NCBI GenBank assembly: GCA_027858965.1 | Contig: JAQIBS010000233.1 | Location: 1 to 45,227 of the forward strand | Reading direction: 5' to 3' | DNA length: 45,227 nucleotides | DNA from: Kiritimatiellia bacterium | Lineage (GTDB): Bacteria; Verrucomicrobiota; Kiritimatiellia; RFP12; UBA1067 | Shown: piece by piece, positions 8,465 to 18,199 of the stretch | Numbering within the stretch: the stretch's first letter is position 1 | How the letters are laid out: each line of letters opens with the position of its first letter | Notes under the pieces: model-generated | Databases searched by the model: none | What the model was told of the DNA's origin: nothing | Seen by the model: only the letters and a program-made list of their open reading frames with translations | Made by a program: the position numbers and the translations under genes

Positions 8465-8776
8465 ATGAATGATAACAATACAGAGCCCCTTCCCAAATGG
8501 ATCAAAGATTGCAAAGAGGGATGCAAGTTGACATTGCGGGTCACCCCCCGTGCCTCACGTTCCGAGATTGTCGCAGCCGAAGAGAGCTGGCTTAAAGTAC
8601 GGCTGAAAGCCCCACCGGTTGATGGCAAAGCCAATAAAGAACTAATCAATTTCGTGGCTAAACTACTCAAAGTTCCAAAAAAGGCAGTTGGAATATGCGC
8701 CGGCGAGAGCGCCCGATTAAAGCGAATCAGAATTACAGGAATTAAACCAGAGGATTTCATCAACAAAGTGCTATAG
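8465..8776 (+). CDS. yggU: DUF167/YggU family protein
   Basis: A small cytoplasmic protein with the full YggU signature: LRVTPRASRSEI, LKVRLKAPPVDGKANKELI and VGICAGESARLKRIRI. Function is unknown although the family is almost universal. I chose ATG 8465 (103 residues); the frame stays open upstream to a GTG at 8429, but that GTG lies inside the inverted-repeat element and adds a lysine-rich tail not typical of the family. The start lies within a sequence that recurs at 22631-22672, so the 5' leader is repeat-derived. It follows the YggT-like gene by about 230 bp. Confidence 0.9.
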   Translation: MNDNNTEPLPKWIKDCKEGCKLTLRVTPRASRSEIVAAEESWLKVRLKAPPVDGKANKELINFVAKLLKVPKKAVGICAGESARLKRIRITGIKPEDFINKVL

Positions 8777-8917
8777 CTGACAGTCTACAGTTTACAGTTT
8801 ACAGTCAACAGTTTACAGTTTACAGTCTACAGTTTACAGTCAACAGTTTTCAGTCAACAGTTTACAGTTTACAGTCAACAGTTTATAGTTTATAGGCTAC
8901 AGACTACAGGCTACAAC
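8777..8917. repeat. Heptamer tandem array (CAGTTTA / CAGTCAA / CAGTCTA)
   Basis: About 19 consecutive 7-bp units share CAG or CAGT followed by three variable bases. The array begins right after the yggU stop and ends about 30 bp before the next start codon. No ORF is present. Confidence 0.9.
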
Positions 8918-8947
8918 AAAACACCTGTATCCATAACGGAAAATTTT

Positions 8948-11032
8948 ATGAAACATTTTATACTTTTCATTTGTATATACATCTCTCTGGTCAGCACTCT
9001 TATCGCCGAACGCCCTGTCTTTGATATGCCCGAAGCGCACGCTCATCATCTGCAGCTACTCACTCGCATGAACGATGCCCACAAACGTCATGATTTCCGG
9101 ACTATGGAGGCCATCACGCATCAGGGAATCAGCCTGGGCACATCCGATAACCTGTGGACCTATAATCTGGCCTGCGCCCTTGCCTTGCAGAACAATATTG
9201 ATGAAGCCATTGAAAGACTTCAGGAAGCCATTAATTTGGGGTTTGATGATCTGGAACACATTAAAACCGACTCGGATCTGAAAAACCTCCATCAGGTAGA
9301 AAAATTCATTACGCTCGTTGATACCCTGCAACAAAATCTAAACAACCCCGATTACCGTAACCCCGCCTTAAGACAGATTATGTCCCTACCTCAGAATGCC
9401 GAGAACAACGTTTATCAGGCAGCCACAAATACCATCTGGAGCTTCAGCACTGGACTCTTCCACACATTCATGGCCCTTTACCCGCCCCCCACAAACGCAC
9501 CCTCCTACAGAGGCTTTGCATCAAACCTGATCAACTCCCTCGACAAGGAGAGCACCTCCAATAACATCCCGACAATCATATATGTCAACCGAGACAACAA
9601 CGCAACCACCATTGACACTGAAAAATATCCCGGCCTGCTGACCCTCAAATACACCAATGCTTTCAAAAAACGCAACCTGAATATGGGGCAACCTAATACC
9701 CTTTTCGTCAATGAAAACAGCGGACGACTGATCCCGGCAGTGGGCAATTCATCCATGGGCTTCATCAACTCATCCTACTGGCGCTGTCAACCCAGGGCTC
9801 TTTTCAACGATCCCGTTTGCATCCAGAACCAGATCGCCCTCCTTATGGGCAACCAGATCTTTTGCTATCCGACCTACAGTGATTACAACCCTACCCGCGG
9901 TGACCTCTTCTCGGCCAACACACCCTACTATATTGCGGTTGCCGGCCAGGCCAAATCAGAAAAAATCTACGTCGAAGCCGTTATCGCCACAATCTCTGCC
10001 CTGCGCAACTCCACACGGGAGTACCTATCACGCAAGGGACTCCTCATGTCCACCATTCAGATGCTCCTCAGAAAATCACAGAAAAGCATAAATGGAGACC
10101 GCGACTATCTCACAGGAATAGCCCATCCAGCCGCATTTCAAACAAGCCAACTCGACATAGAGAAATTGATCAATAACGCCCATGCATTAACCACCAACAG
10201 CATCCCGCCTTTGGTTTTTATCAGCGTAAAAGACAAATCCGAACTGAACCCACAGCTGGATATGCCCACCTGCGTCTACTCAGAACAACTTTTCAACACC
10301 CATCTGGCCGTTGCCTGTGTATTCAGAGCATTCCCATACAAACGCCGTCTGAGCGTAAAGACCTTCTGTAAAGATGAAGATGCCAAAATTCATTGCGTCA
10401 TTCTACAGGGCGACCCGAATAAAATTTTAATCACCCAAAGTGAGGAAAATCCCAAAGAGTGGATTATCGAGATTGCCCATCACACTCCCTTCATGACCCC
10501 GATTTCTGGTGGCGCGAAAATACTCACCTCCCGTGCCGATATTGGATTTTTTGCTGAGAATGCAAATGGCCTCTCGCTACCCGCAATTGTCAGTTGCAAC
10601 TTCCTCGGCAACGAAAAGAGAACCTATACCCCCGATGGAAAACTGCTCTCCATCGACTACCGCCGCCATACAGCTCCCTACACAGATCCACTTCTCAGCT
10701 ACCCCCGCAACTGGAAAGATGAGTTCAAGCACGACAGCCATGGACATATTACAGGATGGACCCGTATCAGAGCCCGTAAAACAGAGCAGTTCACAGCCTA
10801 CGGCGACCTGTCAGTTGAATTTGATGACAAAGGACGCACCACCCTCGCCCGGCACATCACCTACACCCCTCGTTATATAGGTTCCATCGGCCAGAAAACT
10901 GAGACACTTCCGGCACTAGCGCAGGTTGACGACAACATCGAAGTCCGTTACACCTACGCCTCTGACGAAGACTTCATCGGCAAACCCAACTCAACCACCA
11001 CAAAAAAATTCAACCCGCCCCCAATGAAATAA
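8948..11032 (+). CDS. Secreted protein of unknown function with TPR-like N-terminus
   Basis: Residues 1-20 are a signal peptide (hydrophobic core FILFICIYISLVSTLIA, then ERP). Residues about 70-120 look like one TPR-like unit: WTYNLACALALQNNIDEAIE followed by GFDDLEHIKTDSDLKNL, the pattern seen in PVC and other exported TPR proteins. The remaining 550 residues are not recognised; they contain many short beta-rich segments, and near the end TPDGKLLSIDYR and YGDLSVEFDDKGR look like beta-hairpin repeats. It stands alone and converges on uvrA. Likely periplasmic or extracellular; no catalytic motif is evident. Confidence 0.8.
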   Translation: MKHFILFICIYISLVSTLIAERPVFDMPEAHAHHLQLLTRMNDAHKRHDFRTMEAITHQGISLGTSDNLWTYNLACALALQNNIDEAIERLQEAINLGFDDLEHIKTDSDLKNLHQVEKFITLVDTLQQNLNNPDYRNPALRQIMSLPQNAENNVYQAATNTIWSFSTGLFHTFMALYPPPTNAPSYRGFASNLINSLDKESTSNNIPTIIYVNRDNNATTIDTEKYPGLLTLKYTNAFKKRNLNMGQPNTLFVNENSGRLIPAVGNSSMGFINSSYWRCQPRALFNDPVCIQNQIALLMGNQIFCYPTYSDYNPTRGDLFSANTPYYIAVAGQAKSEKIYVEAVIATISALRNSTREYLSRKGLLMSTIQMLLRKSQKSINGDRDYLTGIAHPAAFQTSQLDIEKLINNAHALTTNSIPPLVFISVKDKSELNPQLDMPTCVYSEQLFNTHLAVACVFRAFPYKRRLSVKTFCKDEDAKIHCVILQGDPNKILITQSEENPKEWIIEIAHHTPFMTPISGGAKILTSRADIGFFAENANGLSLPAIVSCNFLGNEKRTYTPDGKLLSIDYRRHTAPYTDPLLSYPRNWKDEFKHDSHGHITGWTRIRARKTEQFTAYGDLSVEFDDKGRTTLARHITYTPRYIGSIGQKTETLPALAQVDDNIEVRYTYASDEDFIGKPNSTTTKKFNPPPMK

Positions 11033-11120
11033 TTGACAGCGGAGTGTTGTCTCAGTGAAAAGGTTTACGCCTTCCGCATTCGCCCTTCGGCAGGCTCAGG
11101 GCTGACGGGAGAAGCGCTTC

Positions 11121-14000
11121 CTACAAGCCTTCGACCACTTTAACCGCTTCAACTTTTTTAACCTTCAACCCTTTCAACACATCTTTCAGAAAACGGCCGG
11201 TATGCGAGCCTTTACACTTAGCAACCTGCTCGGGTGTGCCGCATACCACGAGTTTGCCGCCCTCATCACCACCACCGGGACCGAGGTCGATGATATAATC
11301 CGCGCTTTTCATGATATCGAGGTTGTGTTCAATCACAACCACAGTATTACCTGACTCGCGCAGCTTAAGCAAAAGATCCAGAAGTTTATGCACATCAGCA
11401 AAATGCAGTCCAGTGGTGGGCTCATCCAGCAGATAAAGTGTTTTGCCGGTGGCCCGTTTACTTAGCTCAGAAGAGAGTTTAATACGCTGTGCCTCTCCAC
11501 CCGAAAGGGTAGTGGAACTCTGACCCAGATGAATATATCCCAGTCCCACTTCAACCAGAGTTTTCAACTTTCGATGAATAGTTGGAATTGCTTTTAAAAA
11601 ACCGCAGGCTTCATTCACTGTCATATCCAGAACATCAGCAATGCTTTTACCACCATACTTGATTTCAAGAGTCTCTTTATTATAACGCTTGCCACCACAC
11701 TGTTCGCAGGTCACATAGACATCCGGGAGAAAATGCATCTCCAAGCGACGAATACCATCGCCCTTACAGACTTCACAGCGCCCCCCTTTAACATTAAAAC
11801 TAAAGCGGCCCATGCTGTAACCGCGGACCTTTGAGGCCGGTGTTTCCGAAAATAGTTTTCGTATGGGACTGAATGCACCGGTATAAGTAACCGGGTTGCT
11901 ACGCGGCGTACGTCCAATCGGACTCTGATCAATCTCAATCACCTTATCAAGAAACTCGACACCCTCTATTTTATTGAAAGCCCCGGGACGCTCCTTGGAT
12001 CTGTAGAGCTCTTTAAACAGCTGCCGTTTTAAAATATCACTGACCAGAGTTGATTTGCCTGAACCGGATACACCGGTAACACATACAAAACAGCCCAGGG
12101 GAATCTCTACATTGATATTATTCAGGTTATTCTCAGCAGCCCCGATAATCTTTAATTTCTGCTCACCTGCGGGAATACGCAACTCAGGAATATCAATCTT
12201 GCTTCTACCAGTCAGATAGGCAGCCGTTTGAGAGCGTTCACACTCAAGCAGTCCTTTATATGCTCCCTGATAAACAATCTCACCGCCCTCTCGTCCGGCA
12301 CCAGGGCCAAGGTCCACAACATAGTCCGCAGTTTCAATCATCTTCTCATCATGTTCCACCACAACCACGGTATTGCCGCGTTTCTGCAGCTGGTGCAACA
12401 TCTCGATCAGACGTTCATTATCGCGGGGATGCAATCCTATAGTGGGTTCATCCAGAACATACAGAACGCCCACTAAACCGGAACCAATCTGCGTTGCCAG
12501 CCGGATGCGCTGCATCTCGCCACCGGAAAGCGATGAACTTTCACGTGCTAGCGAAAGATAGTCCAGTCCAACTTCCGACAGAAAACTCAAACGGCGACAT
12601 ATCTCTTTCAGCACCTCGGTTGCCACCACAATTTCAGTATCAGATAGCTGAATCTCATCAAAAAATATGCGACAATCCCTGATACTGAGATTCATCACCT
12701 CAACAATATTTCGATCCGCAACGGTACAGGCCAGAGACTCCTTCCGCAAGCGTTTGCCTTTACAGGCCGGGCAGATCTGAGCACTCATAAACTTACGCAG
12801 CTTCTCGCGCACTGCATCAATATCAGTTTCATGATAGCGTCGCAGCATACTGGGCAACACCCCCTCAAAGGGCTTATCGGATTTGTGCCACTTACCACGC
12901 ATCCACAAACGCAGATTGACAATCTCATCACCCGATCCATGCAGCAGCACATCCTTAAATTTATCAGGAAGATCACGATACGGCATATCCATATCAATTT
13001 CGTATGCGGCGGCCACAGCTTTAAGCAACTTCTTATAATAAACTATCATGCGGTAGCCACCGCGACGCCAGGGATAGATCGCCCCGTCAGCAAGCGAAAG
13101 ATCTTTATCCGGCACAACCAGGGCTTCATCAAAAATCAACTGTGATCCAAGTCCATGACATACAGGACAAGCCCCATAGGGACTGTTAAAAGAGAACGAG
13201 CGCGGCTTAAGTTCATCGAAGCTGATGGAACAGTCGGCACAGGCATTTTTTTCGGAGTAAAGAACCTCAACCTCTTTCTTATCCGTGCCTATCTGCAGCA
13301 CACTGATGATGCCGCTGCCATGGCCTAGAGCAACCTCAATGGAATCAGTCAAGCGACCACGGATATCATCACGAACAGCCAGGCGGTCGACAACTGCCTC
13401 GATTGCATGTGCCTTATTACGGTTAAGAGCAGGAACATCATCAATCGGCATTACCTCGCCGTCAATACGCACACGTACAAATCCCTGTTTGCGCACCGAC
13501 TCAAAAACCTCTTCGTGGCGCCCTTTACGTCCACGCACCAACGGAGCAAAAATGATCAATTTTGTTTTCGGAGGCAGCTCCAGCAACTTATCCACAATCT
13601 GTTCGGGGCTCTGCTTTTCAACAGGCTTTCCACATTTCGGACAGTGAGCTTTTCCTATATTCCCATAAAGCAGCCGCAGGTAGTCGTGAATTTCTGTAAC
13701 AGTTGCCACAATAGAACGGGGGTTACCGCCAGAGGTTCGTTGTTCAATGGAGATTGCGGGAGAGAGCCCTTCTATATGCTTCACATCAGGCTTCTGCATC
13801 TGATCCAGAAACTGCCGCGCATAGGCGGAGAGACTCTCAACATAGCGACGCTGTCCCTCAGCATAGAGGGTATCAAAGGCCAGCGATGATTTCCCTGATC
13901 CACTCAACCCTGTGATAACAGTCAGGGAATCGCGCGGAATACGGACATCTACATTTTTCAAGTTATGCTGACAGGCACCGGTTATAATTATATCGGACAT
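11121..14000 (-). CDS. uvrA: Excinuclease ABC subunit A
   Basis: UvrA recognises bulky DNA lesions and loads UvrB in nucleotide excision repair. The 959 residues match the family. There are two ATP-binding cassettes, with Walker [10 protein letters not shown] near residue 35 and GVSGSGKST near 645, and ABC signatures [14 protein letters not shown] and [14 protein letters not shown]. Zinc-binding pairs are visible as [21 protein letters not shown] and [15 protein letters not shown]. The start ATG is at 13998-14000. No uvrB or uvrC lies nearby. The leader (14001 onward) is a heptamer repeat array. Confidence 0.97.
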   Translation of the reverse strand: MSDIIITGACQHNLKNVDVRIPRDSLTVITGLSGSGKSSLAFDTLYAEGQRRYVESLSAYARQFLDQMQKPDVKHIEGLSPAISIEQRTSGGNPRSIVATVTEIHDYLRLLYGNIGKAHCPKCGKPVEKQSPEQIVDKLLELPPKTKLIIFAPLVRGRKGRHEEVFESVRKQGFVRVRIDGEVMPIDDVPALNRNKAHAIEAVVDRLAVRDDIRGRLTDSIEVALGHGSGIISVLQIGTDKKEVEVLYSEKNACADCSISFDELKPRSFSFNSPYGACPVCHGLGSQLIFDEALVVPDKDLSLADGAIYPWRRGGYRMIVYYKKLLKAVAAAYEIDMDMPYRDLPDKFKDVLLHGSGDEIVNLRLWMRGKWHKSDKPFEGVLPSMLRRYHETDIDAVREKLRKFMSAQICPACKGKRLRKESLACTVADRNIVEVMNLSIRDCRIFFDEIQLSDTEIVVATEVLKEICRRLSFLSEVGLDYLSLARESSSLSGGEMQRIRLATQIGSGLVGVLYVLDEPTIGLHPRDNERLIEMLHQLQKRGNTVVVVEHDEKMIETADYVVDLGPGAGREGGEIVYQGAYKGLLECERSQTAAYLTGRSKIDIPELRIPAGEQKLKIIGAAENNLNNINVEIPLGCFVCVTGVSGSGKSTLVSDILKRQLFKELYRSKERPGAFNKIEGVEFLDKVIEIDQSPIGRTPRSNPVTYTGAFSPIRKLFSETPASKVRGYSMGRFSFNVKGGRCEVCKGDGIRRLEMHFLPDVYVTCEQCGGKRYNKETLEIKYGGKSIADVLDMTVNEACGFLKAIPTIHRKLKTLVEVGLGYIHLGQSSTTLSGGEAQRIKLSSELSKRATGKTLYLLDEPTTGLHFADVHKLLDLLLKLRESGNTVVVIEHNLDIMKSADYIIDLGPGGGDEGGKLVVCGTPEQVAKCKGSHTGRFLKDVLKGLKVKKVEAVKVVEGL

Positions 14001-14184
14001 GGTTTTTCAGTCTTCAGTTTACAGTCTACAGTTTACAGTCGTCAGTTTACCTTTTGATGTGCAAAATGGTGCTACCTTTGATTCGATATTGGATGTTGGA
14101 TTTTCATAATTTTCAATTTCGATACCAATACCGAACTATGGTTTTAGCTCAATTAGAACTCTCGCACTTTAGCACTCTCGCACT
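14001..14184. repeat. Heptamer array and spacer between uvrA and dsbD
   Basis: Units of the CAGTTTA/CAGTCTA type fill 14009-14048, directly upstream of uvrA. A GATGTTGGATT-type stretch (14089-14105) resembles the reverse complement of the TCCAACATCGAAC repeats at 33855-33893. TTAGAACTCTCGCAC repeats lie at 14152-14190, next to the dsbD stop. No gene is seen. Confidence 0.75.
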
Positions 14185-15801
14185 TTAGAACTTCTTTTTC
14201 TCTTCAATCTTCAGAACGGCAAAGCCGGGCAGACCACGCACACCAAAGGCGCTGAGCATCTCTTTAGCAGGACTCTGATCAGGTTTTTCAGACTGAACCT
14301 TCACCACAATATAATTTTCGAGACGTTTCTTAACGGCCTCATCATGAAAGGTATTCTTCTCCATCACAGAGCAGTTCTTGCACCAGGTGGCCCAGAAATC
14401 TAAAAAGAGCGGTTTACCGGAGCTCTTTGCCTGTTCAACCTTCTCCATCCAGGCATCCTTATCACCGGCCAGGATCGAACCTTCACGGGCTATATCAGGA
14501 CCAAAGAAACCGCTGCCGGCAACATAAAAATAGTAGGCGGCCAAAAGAAGCATAAAAACAGCAAAAAACTGTTTAATCCGTACCATCCACATTCCCGGTG
14601 AGGGCAAAATAGAGAGTCCCGCACCGGCGAAGGGCCAGGGCAATGCCATTCCTGCACCCAGAACAAAAGGGAGGAACTGGGCACTGTGCATTCCGCCGGC
14701 ATAGAGATTGCCAGCCAGAAGCAGTACGGCCAAAACAACTGGAGCCACACAGGCACCAGCCAGAAGCGCAGAGACAGCACCGGCCACAAATGCAGCTGCC
14801 AGCCCTTTCTTCTGTCCCTCACCTGCCTTAGGTGTCACAAACTTGGCAAAATCAATAATAAACAGATCAAAGAGCGCCAACGCCAGCGCCACAAAAACAA
14901 CACCTATCACCAGGTTAAACCAGGGAGAGGATTGTATTGCCCCGAAAAACAGACCACTCTTCAGAATAAGCCAACCGAGACCCCCATAGACCATTATGAT
15001 ACCAAGTCCATAAGCTGATCCAAGAGAGAACCCTTTGCTGCGGGTTCCAGCCCCGGCACCGATGATCGCCAGATTAATGGGAATCATAGGAAGAACACAG
15101 GGCGTTAAATTCAAAAGAATACCACCAACCAGAACAAGGATAAGCGTCAACAACATGCCGTTCTTCTGCAGAAAGCCAGATGGATCATCCATGAACTGTT
15201 TAAAGCTAGATGTAGAGGAGAGCTCTTTCCCCTCAACCTTATCAAGAAAGGAGAGAAAATCCGCAGTCGACATATAACCGCCGGCCTTCTCCAGGCTCCC
15301 TCCCAGCAACCATGGATCGAGGCTTCCTTCAGTTGCCGTAACAACAACCGCTGCCTCATCCGGCGAGTAATCGAAAAAAGTAAATTTCGCTACATTAAAA
15401 CGAAAGCTATACTGTTCAGGCATGTAGCAGACCGACTTATCGCAACCCTGATATGCAACCGTTACCACAGCCCCCTCTGTAGCAGGCGAGAGTTTATAAA
15501 CCGCCTCAAAAGAGTGTGCAAAGACCTTAACCTTAGTGCCGGGATCTAGCAGGTCAGGTTTCTCTTCAACCTTCGGTTCCTGAACCGCTTTGATTGAAAA
15601 GCCATCCGCTGCTTTCACTGAGAAGCTTTCAAAATATATTATATGATCAGAGGGAATATCAATCTTGACCGATAACTCAACAGAATCTGCAGCTTTATTC
15701 CCGCTTGTGCTAACACTCAGTCCAAAGGGAGATTTCCCAAACTGAGCAGACGCTGTAGATGCCAACACAGCTAAAGATATTATAAAGGCTAATCGTTTCA
15801 T
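14185..15801 (-). CDS. dsbD: Thiol:disulfide interchange protein DsbD
   Basis: DsbD passes electrons from cytoplasmic thioredoxin across the inner membrane to periplasmic reductases. The order is complete: signal peptide (1-19), N-terminal domain with paired cysteines in YQGCDKSVCYMPEQ, a membrane domain with the redox cysteines LNLTPCVLP and AGACVAPVV, and a C-terminal thioredoxin domain with WATWCKNCS. At 538 residues it is slightly shorter than the E. coli protein. An insertion between the N-domain and membrane part (SFLDKVEGKELSSTSSFKQF) is not typical. The upstream region holds an inverted-repeat element. Confidence 0.93.
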   Translation of the reverse strand: MKRLAFIISLAVLASTASAQFGKSPFGLSVSTSGNKAADSVELSVKIDIPSDHIIYFESFSVKAADGFSIKAVQEPKVEEKPDLLDPGTKVKVFAHSFEAVYKLSPATEGAVVTVAYQGCDKSVCYMPEQYSFRFNVAKFTFFDYSPDEAAVVVTATEGSLDPWLLGGSLEKAGGYMSTADFLSFLDKVEGKELSSTSSFKQFMDDPSGFLQKNGMLLTLILVLVGGILLNLTPCVLPMIPINLAIIGAGAGTRSKGFSLGSAYGLGIIMVYGGLGWLILKSGLFFGAIQSSPWFNLVIGVVFVALALALFDLFIIDFAKFVTPKAGEGQKKGLAAAFVAGAVSALLAGACVAPVVLAVLLLAGNLYAGGMHSAQFLPFVLGAGMALPWPFAGAGLSILPSPGMWMVRIKQFFAVFMLLLAAYYFYVAGSGFFGPDIAREGSILAGDKDAWMEKVEQAKSSGKPLFLDFWATWCKNCSVMEKNTFHDEAVKKRLENYIVVKVQSEKPDQSPAKEMLSAFGVRGLPGFAVLKIEEKKKF

Positions 15802-15816
15802 ATATTACTCCAATTT

Positions 15817-15968
15817 GATCCCTCGCAGAGGCGCAGAGATCGTAGAGTTTGATTTTTTATCATTGCACGTAAGTTCTGAATTGCATCGCAACCAATCATT
15901 ACTAGCATTCAGCATTCAAATTATCCACATGTCCCCTCTCTGCGCTCTCTGCGCCTCTGCGAGGAATC
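15817..15968. repeat. Inverted-repeat element (CCTCGCAGAGGCGCAGAG type)
   Basis: The left arm (15820-15848) and right arm (15934-15968) are near-perfect reverse complements built on CCTCGCAGAGGCGCAGAG, separated by about 85 bp. It occupies the dsbD leader. The same arm sequence appears at 33986-34012, 34179-34207 and, singly, near 37324-37345. Confidence 0.8.
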
Positions 15969-16012
15969 AATAAACTGCTATGCATGACAACGACGCTACC
16001 GTTTTACCTAAC

Positions 16013-16110
16013 GCCTAACAACCTAAAGCCCAAAGCCCAAAGCCTAACAAGCCAAAGCCTGACTTCACTCTTCAAACTTCAATCTTCACTCTTCGAACTT
16101 CTCTTCACTC
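16013..16110. repeat. Heptamer array, reverse orientation (AAAGCCC type), and CTTCA units
   Basis: AAAGCCC/AAAGCCT units are the reverse complement of the TAGGCTT array at 5277-5357. They are followed by degenerate ACTCTTCA/AACTTCA units that run up to the 3' end of the flavodiiron gene. Confidence 0.8.
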
Positions 16111-17289
16111 AGCCTGAAGTGCAATCTCAGCCAGCTTGCGACCCGCCTCGCGGCATTTTTCAAGAGTCTCATCATCAGCACCAAACTGACATACAATCGG
16201 ATCACAGATGAATTCCATATTCATGGCCTTCATGTACCCGGCAACCTCATCAGACCCTTTTGCAGCCCAGCCATAGGACCCGAAAGCAAAGCCCTTCTTT
16301 CCCTTCGGTTTGAGTCCGCGCACATAGGTGAGGGCGCTGGCCATTCGGGGCATAATACCCATATTCAATGTAGGTGAGCCAAAAGCAACTGCAGCCGCAT
16401 CCATTACATCGGTTACGAATGTGGTATTATTATTGGCAGCCATATCAAGCAAGTGCACATTAACATCAGACTCCTCGGCTCCGGCAGCAATAGCTTTTGC
16501 CATTTTACGGGTGCTGTTCCACATGCTTGAAAATGCGATAACCACCTTTTTAACCGGTTTGCTGACACGCCAGCCAGCGTAGGCTTGCATGATCTCAGAA
16601 ATATGCGAGCGCCAGATCACACCGTGACTGGGAGCAATCATAGAAATCTTCAATCCCCCCAGGCGTTCAAGCGCATTACCGACCGGGCGTTCAAAAGGAA
16701 GCACAATGTTGGCATAGTACATCTTAGCCTCCTGCATGACTTCACATATGTCCGATTCATCATCAAAACGATAAGAGGAGGCATAGTGCTGTCCAAAGAC
16801 ATCCATTGAAAAGAGAATCTCTTTCTCAACATAATAAGTCACCATTGACTCAGGCCAATGAACCATAGGAGTATTAAAGAACTGCAGAGTCTTAGTTCCC
16901 AGCGATAGCGTTTCAGCATCCTCAACAACCTGAAATTTCCAGTCGCTGACATCATAATGCATTGAAAGAGCTTTCTGGCACTTTGCATTACAAACTACGA
17001 CCGCATTGGGGAATGCCTTAACAGCGACTGGAAAGGAGCCGGAGTGATCGGGTTCGGCGTGGTTGCAGATCAGATAATCCACCTTATCTAAAGGAACTTT
17101 TTCGGCAACTCGCGCTAAAAAATCTTCTGAATACTGTGCTTTAACGGTGTCGATCACCGCAATTTTCTCATCCTCAATTAAATATGAATTATGTGTTGAT
17201 CCACGGTCCGTAACATAACCATGAAAATCGCGTACATTCCAGTCAACAAATCCCACCCAGCTGACACCTTCAGTTAATATAGTCTTCAT
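16105..17289 (-). CDS. Flavodiiron protein (A-type flavoprotein; O2/NO reductase)
   Basis: Flavodiiron proteins reduce O2 to water or NO to N2O and protect anaerobes. Residues 1-250 form the metallo-beta-lactamase-like domain with all iron ligands: His77, Glu79, Asp81 (and His82) in NHAEPDHSG, His144 in MVHWPE, Asp163 in SMDVFG and His222 in APSHG. Residues 255-394 are the flavodoxin domain with the FMN phosphate loop SSMWNSTRKMA. There is no rubredoxin or NADH-oxidase extension, so it takes electrons from a separate rubredoxin or flavodoxin. This suggests an anaerobic or microaerobic lifestyle. A strong promoter precedes it. Confidence 0.94.
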   Translation of the reverse strand: MKTILTEGVSWVGFVDWNVRDFHGYVTDRGSTHNSYLIEDEKIAVIDTVKAQYSEDFLARVAEKVPLDKVDYLICNHAEPDHSGSFPVAVKAFPNAVVVCNAKCQKALSMHYDVSDWKFQVVEDAETLSLGTKTLQFFNTPMVHWPESMVTYYVEKEILFSMDVFGQHYASSYRFDDESDICEVMQEAKMYYANIVLPFERPVGNALERLGGLKISMIAPSHGVIWRSHISEIMQAYAGWRVSKPVKKVVIAFSSMWNSTRKMAKAIAAGAEESDVNVHLLDMAANNNTTFVTDVMDAAAVAFGSPTLNMGIMPRMASALTYVRGLKPKGKKGFAFGSYGWAAKGSDEVAGYMKAMNMEFICDPIVCQFGADDETLEKCREAGRKLAEIALQAE

Positions 17290-17366
17290 TAAATCTTCCC
17301 TTTTATTCTATTAATATTTTACTGCATTCCATATAGGATCATATTATCTTACAAAATTAATCTTAA

Positions 17367-17395
17367 ATTATACCCTTTTAGTAAATGACCTTCAA
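17367..17395 (-). promoter_or_regulatory. Sigma70-type promoter of the flavodiiron gene
   Basis: On the minus strand TTGAAG (17395-17390), a 17-bp spacer and a perfect TATAAT (17372-17367) lie about 80 bp before the start codon. Confidence 0.65.
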
Positions 17396-17510
17396 CCGCA
17401 AATAAAATCAAAGTCTGCACATCATTACGCATTCCACTTTTGCTCGCCCCGGACCTTCCACTTTTGCTCGCCCGGCAACAGTCAACTGTCATCTATTCCC
17501 TTTTTTTGTT
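17396..17510. other. Spacer between flavodiiron promoter and integron end
   Basis: No gene is seen. It contains two direct copies of TTCCACTTTTGCTCGCCC (17443-17460 and 17457-17474 region, 27 bp apart or less) and CAGTCAACTG, a short palindrome. It may be the eroded end of the cassette array. Confidence 0.45.
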
Positions 17511-17566
17511 GCAGAACGTGTAGTTCAGTTGCGAGTTTACGAGTCAACTGGAACTTGTTGTTGACT
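17511..17566 (-). other. attC-like recombination site of cassette 2
   Basis: Read on the minus strand this 56-bp site starts with AGTCAAC (17566-17560) and ends with GTTCTGC (17517-17511). Between them AGTTCCAGTTG and CAACTGAACT pair over 10 bp with one unpaired C, like the extrahelical base of attC hairpins. AGTCAAC is the exact reverse complement of the GTTGACT core that starts the same cassette (18127-18121), as required for an integron cassette. It overlaps the yoeB stop codon by one base, a usual cassette arrangement. The GTTCTGC end only partly fits GTTRRRY. Confidence 0.7.
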
Positions 17567-17821
17567 CAGTAATGGTATCTCAGTTGCGCAATATACAGAG
17601 ATTCGTTTTCTACCTTGTAGACGATTCTGTCTCCTTCAGTTATACGCCTGGACCAGTAACCTGACAATGCATGTTTTAAGGGCTCAGGCTTGCCTGTGCC
17701 TTTAAAGGGATCTCTGGAAATTTCTTTTTATAAGCTTGTTTATTCGCTTAAGAATTCGTTTATCTGTTTTCTGCCAATAAAGATAATCATCCCACGCTCT
17801 GTCTGAAAAGATATACTTCAT
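17566..17821 (-). pseudogene. yoeB: YoeB toxin, frameshifted
   Basis: The sequence encodes an otherwise full YoeB (Txe family ribosome-dependent mRNA interferase): KYIFSDRAWDDYLYWQKTDK, then ILKRINKLIK, then in another frame EISRDPFKGTGKPEPLKH, LSGYWSRRITEGDRIVYKV and YIAQLRYHY followed by TGA. The frame breaks in an A5 run on the coding strand (17725-17729); one base fewer restores the whole protein. The catalytic tail (RRI...RIVY...RYHY) is preserved. The ATG overlaps the yefM stop as TGATG, the classic yefM-yoeB coupling. I infer an inactivating single-base insertion, or a sequencing error in a homopolymer. Confidence 0.88.
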
Positions 17822-18069
17822 CACATCAATTCCCGCTGAGTTCCTTTGCCTTCTTCAAGCTGTTGAATTGACTCCAGCAACCTTTGCGCATTACGTGGGC
17901 TTTTCAAAAGATAGGATGTTTCAAGCAGTGCTTCGTAATCATCAAGCGCCATCATGACAACAGCCGTGTTACGCCGTTTAGTAATAACAACAGGGTTGTG
18001 ATCTTCACATACCCTGTTCATAGTGTCTGAAAGTGTTTCTCGTGCTTCTGTATAAGTTATCGCATTCAT
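17821..18069 (-). CDS. yefM: YefM/Phd antitoxin
   Basis: This 82-residue antitoxin opens MNAITYTEARETLSDTMNRV, then DHNPVVITKRRNTAVVMMAL and DDYEALLETSYLLKSPRNAQ, the standard YefM layout: an N-terminal DNA-binding Phd fold and a C-terminal toxin-binding tail. Start ATG 18069 is preferred over 18108, which adds 13 non-family residues. The gene is intact although its yoeB partner is frameshifted. Together they form the second cassette of the integron (18126-17517). Confidence 0.93.
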   Translation of the reverse strand: MNAITYTEARETLSDTMNRVCEDHNPVVITKRRNTAVVMMALDDYEALLETSYLLKSPRNAQRLLESIQQLEEGKGTQRELM

Positions 18070-18120
18070 AATATGTACAGGATAACGTACCTTTATGTGG
18101 TTTGTCAATTATCATTTTAA

Positions 18121-18197
18121 AGTCAACGATATGCTCACCAGACCAGAGGGGGGACAGCGAAGCGTCCCTCTGGGTATGGTGGAGCAAAATGTTCAAA
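18121..18197 (-). other. attC-like recombination site of cassette 1
   Basis: On the minus strand this 77-bp site starts with TTTGAAC (18197-18191) and ends with GTTGACT (18127-18121). Between them GCTCCACCATACCCAGAGG pairs with CCTCTGGTCTGGTGAGC with two or three unpaired bases, capped by GGAC-AGCGAAGC-GTCC. TTTGAAC is the exact reverse complement of the cassette's own first 7 bp, GTTCAAA (18455-18449). Long imperfect folding with conserved complementary ends is the defining architecture of attC sites. Confidence 0.8.
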
Positions 18198-18199
18198 CA

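Noticed and set aside
8777..8917. CRISPR-like regular repeats
   Set aside because: The unit is only 7 bp with no spacers; it is a degenerate tandem array, as are the other CAGTNNN arrays.
11711..13889. Several plus- and minus-strand frames inside uvrA
   Set aside because: They are shadows of the uvrA coding sequence with no independent start signals or family resemblance.
17725..17729. Programmed frameshift in yoeB
   Set aside because: The A5 run lacks a full slippery heptamer with stimulatory structure, and no YoeB is known to need one; an indel is simpler.
18121..18197. Rho-independent terminator after the DUF2188 gene
   Set aside because: The stem is strong but no T-run follows on the coding strand; the exact match of its ends to the cassette core favours attC.
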